DNA from: Streptomyces sp. MMBL 11-1
GTDB lineage: Bacteria; Actinomycetota; Actinomycetes; Streptomycetales; Streptomycetaceae
Length of the DNA stretch: 64,000 nucleotides
Assembly (NCBI RefSeq): GCF_028622875.1
Contig: NZ_CP117710.1
Span: 186,001 to 250,000, forward strand
Direction of reading: 5' to 3'
Below, in pieces: positions 60,238-64,000 of this stretch. How positions within the stretch are numbered: position 1 is the first letter of the stretch; each line of letters begins with the position of its first letter. The notes beneath the pieces are model-generated. The model was not told the origin of the DNA and did not search any database. It saw only the letters and a program-made list of their open reading frames with translations. Made by a program: the position numbers and the translations under genes.

Positions 60238-61704
60238 ATGGTGTCGTTCGATCTGCTCGACCGCCGCTGGCTGCCGGTGATGACCCGGGACGGCCCGGAC
60301 CGGATATCCCTGCGCACCGCGCTGGACGAGGCGCATGAGGTTCAGCTGTGCGGTCCGCCGGAGGAGCACACGGCGCTGCTGCGGCTGCTGCTCGCGCTGT
60401 ACGCGGCGGCAGCACGGCCGGCCGATACGGACGCGTGGGACGCCGCGTGGCGCTCGCCCCGGCTGGAAACGGGCCGGGTCGGCGGCTATCTCGATGCGCA
60501 CGCCGACCGTTTCGATCTCTTCTCCGCCACGCATCCGTTCTGGCAGTCCGCCGCCGTGAGCGAGGCGAACCGGGGGGTGGACGTGCTGGAGATCGAGTCC
60601 TGGGGCTCGGGGACCGTCCAGTTCGCCGCGCATCTGCTGATGCCGGCGGAGCCCATGGACCCGGCGGACGCCGCCGTGCGCCTGGTCATGCTCCAGTCCT
60701 GGCACCCCGGCGGAATCCAGAGCGGGCACGGGGACGACCCGGCCACCCGCGCCGGGAAGGTCTACGGCGGCAAGCCCGCCCCCCTGAGCGCGATATCCCA
60801 CCTGCGGATCGCGGGGACGTGCCTGAAGGACGAGCTGCTGTTGAACTGCCCGCCCGGCCCTCGCGAACCGGGCGACCGGCCGGTGTGGGAGCGCGACTCC
60901 CCGGGCGTGCCGATGCTGCCCCGCGAACCGGCGGGCCCGCTGGACCTGTGGACCTGGCCCACGCGCCGGGTCCGCCTCTTCCCGGACGCGGACGGCAACG
61001 TCACCGACCTCGCCGTGCACGACGGCGACCGGCCCGCCGACCCCGGCGCGGCCGCGGCCCGGTGGGACCCGGGCGCGGCACTGAACGCCCGCGGTACGCG
61101 GCTGGCGACCGTGGACGCCGCACGGCATCAGCTGCCCTGGGCGCCCGCCCGGCTCCTGGGAGGCGACCCCGAGTCGGGTAGCTGTGCGGTCCTGGATCAC
61201 CTCGTCGCCGCCGCCGAGCGGTCCGTCCTGCCGCCTTCGGCCCGGATCGAGGCGATGGTCCTGCGGGCCGAGCACACGACCGCGCACCGAGCCGCTCTGA
61301 CGGGGATCCTTCCCCTGCGCGCCGCGCTGGGCCGGGCCGGTGTTCTCGCGGACCCGGGGCGGCGGGCCGGGTTCGTTCAGGGCGCCGGGCTGCCGTGGCA
61401 GGTACAGCGGCAGATCACCCGCAGCGCCGCCGATGCCATGGCCCTGGGGGCGTCGGCCGCCCCCACCCGCCCCGGGCTCTCCCTCGCCGCGCACCTGACG
61501 CACGCGTGGGAGGAGTACGCCGAGGACCCGGACGACGGTCTGCAGGAGTGGGTCATGGCCCTCGCCACCGGCGTCGAGCAGGTCGCGGGCGCGGGCCGGA
61601 GCGATCTCATGGCCGCCGCCCGCATCCGCACCGACGCCCTCGCCGCCCTGGCCCGCCCCGATCTGTCCGCTCCTGTCGCCGAACCGGAAGAGGTCCGCCC
61701 GTGA
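60238..61704 (+). CDS. cas8e: Cas8e/Cse1, type I-E Cascade large subunit
   Basis: A 488-residue protein starting FDLLDRRWLPVMTRDG, the usual Cse1 N-terminus. LFSATHPFWQSAAV and YGGKPAPLSAISHLRI are typical internal segments, and the C-terminal four-helix bundle follows. In type I-E systems this subunit recognises the PAM and recruits Cas3. ATG 60238 has AAGGAGG at 60225-60231. No cas3 lies upstream, where it often does; the neighbour there is the divergent HTH gene. The stop overlaps the cse2 start (GTGA). Confidence 0.9.
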   Translation: MVSFDLLDRRWLPVMTRDGPDRISLRTALDEAHEVQLCGPPEEHTALLRLLLALYAAAARPADTDAWDAAWRSPRLETGRVGGYLDAHADRFDLFSATHPFWQSAAVSEANRGVDVLEIESWGSGTVQFAAHLLMPAEPMDPADAAVRLVMLQSWHPGGIQSGHGDDPATRAGKVYGGKPAPLSAISHLRIAGTCLKDELLLNCPPGPREPGDRPVWERDSPGVPMLPREPAGPLDLWTWPTRRVRLFPDADGNVTDLAVHDGDRPADPGAAAARWDPGAALNARGTRLATVDAARHQLPWAPARLLGGDPESGSCAVLDHLVAAAERSVLPPSARIEAMVLRAEHTTAHRAALTGILPLRAALGRAGVLADPGRRAGFVQGAGLPWQVQRQITRSAADAMALGASAAPTRPGLSLAAHLTHAWEEYAEDPDDGLQEWVMALATGVEQVAGAGRSDLMAAARIRTDALAALARPDLSAPVAEPEEVRP

Positions 61705-62297
61705 CGCCCGACTCATCCCGTCCGGTGGCCGACCAGGTCCAGGCCGTGGCCGACACCGTCCTGTCGGGGCTCCAGCGCCGCCTGCCGTACGGGGTGGACC
61801 GCCACCTCCCGGCCGCGCTGCGCCGCAGCACCCCGCCGGGCGACCCTGCCCTGTGGCTGGACCTGGGCCTGGACCGTCTCCACCCGGACGACGGCGCCCT
61901 CGACGCCCCGGACTACACCCGGGCCGCGACCGCGGTCACCGCCACCGCGCAGCTGTGGGCCCGTACCGACATCACTCACCGCCCGACCACTGCCGACCGC
62001 GCAACCACCCTGGGGGCGCTCGCCGCCCGCCTCTCCCGTAACCGCCCCGCCGCCGAGCTCGACTTCGCTCGCGCCCTGCGCGCCCACACCCTCGAAGAGC
62101 TGCTCCCCCGTCTGCGCCCCCTGCTCCAGCAGGCCTCCGGTCTCAGCCTCGACTTCAGCCTTATGGCCCGCGACTTCTACACCCTCCAGTCCCCCGGCGG
62201 ACCCCACGCGGTCGGCCAGGGGTGGGCGCACGCCTTCACCGAGGCCAAGGCCCGCGCCCGCCGCACCCACTCCACAGGAAAGGCCGATCCGGCATGA
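61701..62297 (+). CDS. cse2: Cse2/Cas11, type I-E small subunit
   Basis: A 198-residue, mostly helical protein with the charged composition of Cse2 (LQRRLPYGVDRHLPAAL, then FDFALMARDFYTLQ-type end SLDFSLMARDFYTL). It forms the small-subunit filament of Cascade that holds the displaced DNA strand. GTG 61701 overlaps the previous stop and its own stop overlaps the cas7 ATG (ATGA). Confidence 0.85.
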   Translation: MTPDSSRPVADQVQAVADTVLSGLQRRLPYGVDRHLPAALRRSTPPGDPALWLDLGLDRLHPDDGALDAPDYTRAATAVTATAQLWARTDITHRPTTADRATTLGALAARLSRNRPAAELDFARALRAHTLEELLPRLRPLLQQASGLSLDFSLMARDFYTLQSPGGPHAVGQGWAHAFTEAKARARRTHSTGKADPA

Positions 62298-63472
62298 GCA
62301 TCCACCTGGCCCTCCACGCCCTGCACACCCTGCCGCCCAGCAACGCCAACCGGGACGAGCTCGGCTCTCCCAAGACCGCCCTGTACGGCGGGGTCCCCCG
62401 GGCCCGGATCTCCTCGCAGTCCTTGAAGCGGGCGATGCGCACCCACTTCTCCACTGCGGGCCTGGTCCCGGCCCAGGACCTGTCGGTCCGTACCCGGCAG
62501 GGCATCGGCCAGCTGGCGACCACCATCACGCAGCGCCGCCCCGACCTGGACGGCGAGCAGGCGGCTGCCCTCGCCGAGAAGGTCCTGGTGTTCGCCACCG
62601 GAGCCAGCGTCGACGCTGCCTCAGTACGCCGCAAGACCACCGCCGGGGGTGCGCCGGTCACCCGGGAAACCCTCTTCCTCGGGCTCCGGCAGATCGGCCG
62701 GCTCGCCGACCTCGCCGTGCAGGGCGCGGACGACATCACCGCGTTCCTGAAGACGAGGGCGAACGCGACCGCGGTCAAGGAAGCCGCCGCCTCCCGCGAC
62801 GCGGTCGACATCGCCCTGTTCGGCCGCATGATCGCCACCGGCGACGACCTCACCCTGGACGCCGCCGTCCAGGTCTCCCAGGCCATCGCCGTCCACCGCA
62901 GCTCGGCCGAAGTCGATTTCTTCACCGCCGTCGACGACCTCGCCACCAAAGGCGACAACGGGGCGGGCATGGTGGGGCAGCGAGAGTTCCTCTCCGCAAC
63001 CTTCTACCGGTACGCGGCACTCACCGGGCCCGACCTGGCCGCCAACCTCACCGACTACGCCGGCACCATGGACGTCGGCCAGGTGACGGCCGCCTTCATC
63101 CGGGCCTTCGCCGAGACCGTCCCCACCGGGCACATCACCTCCTACGCCCACACCACCCGCCCCGACGTCCTGATCGCTACCGTCACCGGCAGCCCCCTCA
63201 GCCACATCGGCGCCTTCGAGACCCCGGTCGAGACATCGACCGGAGGACACCTCACCACCGCCGCCGCGCGCCTGGCCGAACACATCCAGGCCACCGACAC
63301 CGCCTACGGCGACCCCGCCGCCCGCTCCTGGCTCCTCACCCTCAACCCCCACGCCACCGAACCCCTCCACGCCACGGCCACCCGCCTCACCAACCTCACC
63401 GAACTCGCCGAGGCGGCCGCAGGTGAACTCGCCCGCCGCACCCGGGAGAAGACCCTCAAGGAGCAGGCGTGA
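62294..63472 (+). CDS. cas7: Cas7 (Cse4), type I-E backbone subunit
   Basis: A 392-residue Cas7 RAMP protein. The N-terminus has NANRDELGSPKTALYGG and RARISSQSLKRAMR, the conserved crRNA-contact segments of type I-E Cas7. GQREFLSATFYRYAAL and TSYAHTTRPDVL appear later. Several copies coat the crRNA spacer in Cascade. ATG 62294 overlaps the cse2 stop. Confidence 0.9.
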   Translation: MSIHLALHALHTLPPSNANRDELGSPKTALYGGVPRARISSQSLKRAMRTHFSTAGLVPAQDLSVRTRQGIGQLATTITQRRPDLDGEQAAALAEKVLVFATGASVDAASVRRKTTAGGAPVTRETLFLGLRQIGRLADLAVQGADDITAFLKTRANATAVKEAAASRDAVDIALFGRMIATGDDLTLDAAVQVSQAIAVHRSSAEVDFFTAVDDLATKGDNGAGMVGQREFLSATFYRYAALTGPDLAANLTDYAGTMDVGQVTAAFIRAFAETVPTGHITSYAHTTRPDVLIATVTGSPLSHIGAFETPVETSTGGHLTTAAARLAEHIQATDTAYGDPAARSWLLTLNPHATEPLHATATRLTNLTELAEAAAGELARRTREKTLKEQA

Positions 63473-64000
63473 GCGTCCTCGTCCTCGTGCTGGCCGGACC
63501 CATGCAGTCCTGGGGAAGCAGCAGCCGCCACGCCTTCCGCGACACCGACCCCCACCCCACCAAGTCCGCCGTCATCGGCATGCTCGGCTCCGCGACCGGA
63601 CTGGCCCGCACTGACGTCTCCGGACTGGCCGAACTCGCCGCCCTCACCTTCGCCGTACGCACCGACCAGCCCGGGACCCGCCTCCGCGACTTCCACACCA
63701 CCCACGCCCCCTCCGGGAAGGCGATGCCCCTGTCGAACCGGTTCTACCTCGCCGACGCCGTCTTCACCGCCGCCCTCGCCGGCCCCGCCCCCCTGCTGGA
63801 ACGCCTCCACCGGGCCTTGCTCAACCCGGCCCACCCCCTGTTCCTCGGACGCCGTTCCTGCCCCCCGGCCCGGCCCCCCGCCCACAGCCTCCACCCCGAG
63901 GCCACCGACCCCGTCACCGTCCTGGAGACACTGCCCTGGCAGGCCGCCGACTGGTACCAGCACCGGCACCCCCGCCACCGGATGCGACTGCACCACGACA
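63469..64000 (+). CDS. cas5: Cas5, type I-E, 3' end outside window
   Basis: The first 177 residues of a Cas5 protein: VLVLVLAGPMQSWGSSSRHA is the usual N-terminus, followed by HPTKSAVIGMLGSATGL, which is typical for type I-E. It binds the 5' handle of the crRNA in Cascade. GTG 63469 overlaps the cas7 stop. The gene continues past the window end, and cas6e, cas1, cas2, cas3 and any repeat array may lie beyond. Confidence 0.88.
   Translation, partial: MSVLVLVLAGPMQSWGSSSRHAFRDTDPHPTKSAVIGMLGSATGLARTDVSGLAELAALTFAVRTDQPGTRLRDFHTTHAPSGKAMPLSNRFYLADAVFTAALAGPAPLLERLHRALLNPAHPLFLGRRSCPPARPPAHSLHPEATDPVTVLETLPWQAADWYQHRHPRHRMRLHHD

Noticed and set aside
59955..64000. CRISPR repeat array
   Set aside because: No regularly spaced direct repeats are seen near the cas genes; the array, if any, must be outside the window.

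Overview
The window looks like Streptomyces or a very close relative. It is GC-rich, uses many GTG starts and GTGA/ATGA stop-start overlaps, has a tRNA-Leu(UAA) of bldA type, and carries TTA codons only sparsely. Regulators of typical Streptomyces accessory type (XRE/TPR, XRE/MmyB-like with an RsbW-like ATPase, a gamma-butyrolactone-receptor-like TetR) are also present. No ribosomal, replication or central housekeeping genes are seen. The content fits an accessory region such as a chromosome arm, a large plasmid or an island; the sequence does not say which.

Layout. (1) 1-10.7 kb, plus strand: a tightly packed run of NUDIX, MFS, methyltransferase, NUDIX-phosphotransferase fusion, methyltransferase-NUDIX-PCMT fusion, phosphotransferase, glycosyltransferase and PIG-L deacetylase genes, ending in a frameshifted NUDIX gene. 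(2) 11.7-12.7 kb: a small membrane protein and a membrane-anchored Mrr-like endonuclease. (3) 12.8-21.5 kb, minus strand: a seven-gene operon with three HPr-kinase-like ATPases, a short MDR dehydrogenase, a TIM-barrel protein, a phosphotransferase and a fusion of an adenosylhomocysteinase-like NAD domain with a Gfo/Idh/MocA oxidoreductase. A divergent XRE/TPR regulator sits beside it. (4) 23-30 kb: a broken TIM-barrel gene, a matrixin protease, a 5'-3' exonuclease, a type III polyketide synthase whose 3' end overlaps the tRNA-Leu(UAA), a TetR regulator, an ATPase and an XRE/MmyB-like regulator. (5) 30-44 kb: a TPR regulator, then NUDIX, PIG-L, hexapeptide acyltransferase, aldo-keto reductase, epimerase, HAD, AMP-ligase, flavin enzyme, NAD(P)HX-dehydratase-like and TrpD-like genes, a nucleoside-diphosphate-kinase-like protein and a sugar-nucleotide reductase. 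This looks like a small-molecule pathway. (6) 44-55 kb: cold-shock protein, a CofE-type F420 ligase, a PD-(D/E)XK-like protein and large unknown proteins. (7) 55.5-64 kb: a defence-like locus. A minus-strand operon (HTH protein, zinc-ribbon protein, DUF3440-type PAPS-reductase-like protein, ParB-like protein, GNAT) diverges from a type I-E Cascade operon (cas8e, cse2, cas7, cas5; cut by the window end). A 28-bp near-palindrome lies between them.

How the parts may work together. Regulation appears layered. The tRNA-Leu(UAA) could limit translation of the TTA-containing genes, which include two regulators. A repeated GTGAA(G/C)T array with identical spacing lies before both the TPR regulator (32.3 kb) and the epimerase (43.2 kb), suggesting one regulon over region 5. 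The biochemical products of regions 1, 3 and 5 cannot be named from sequence alone.
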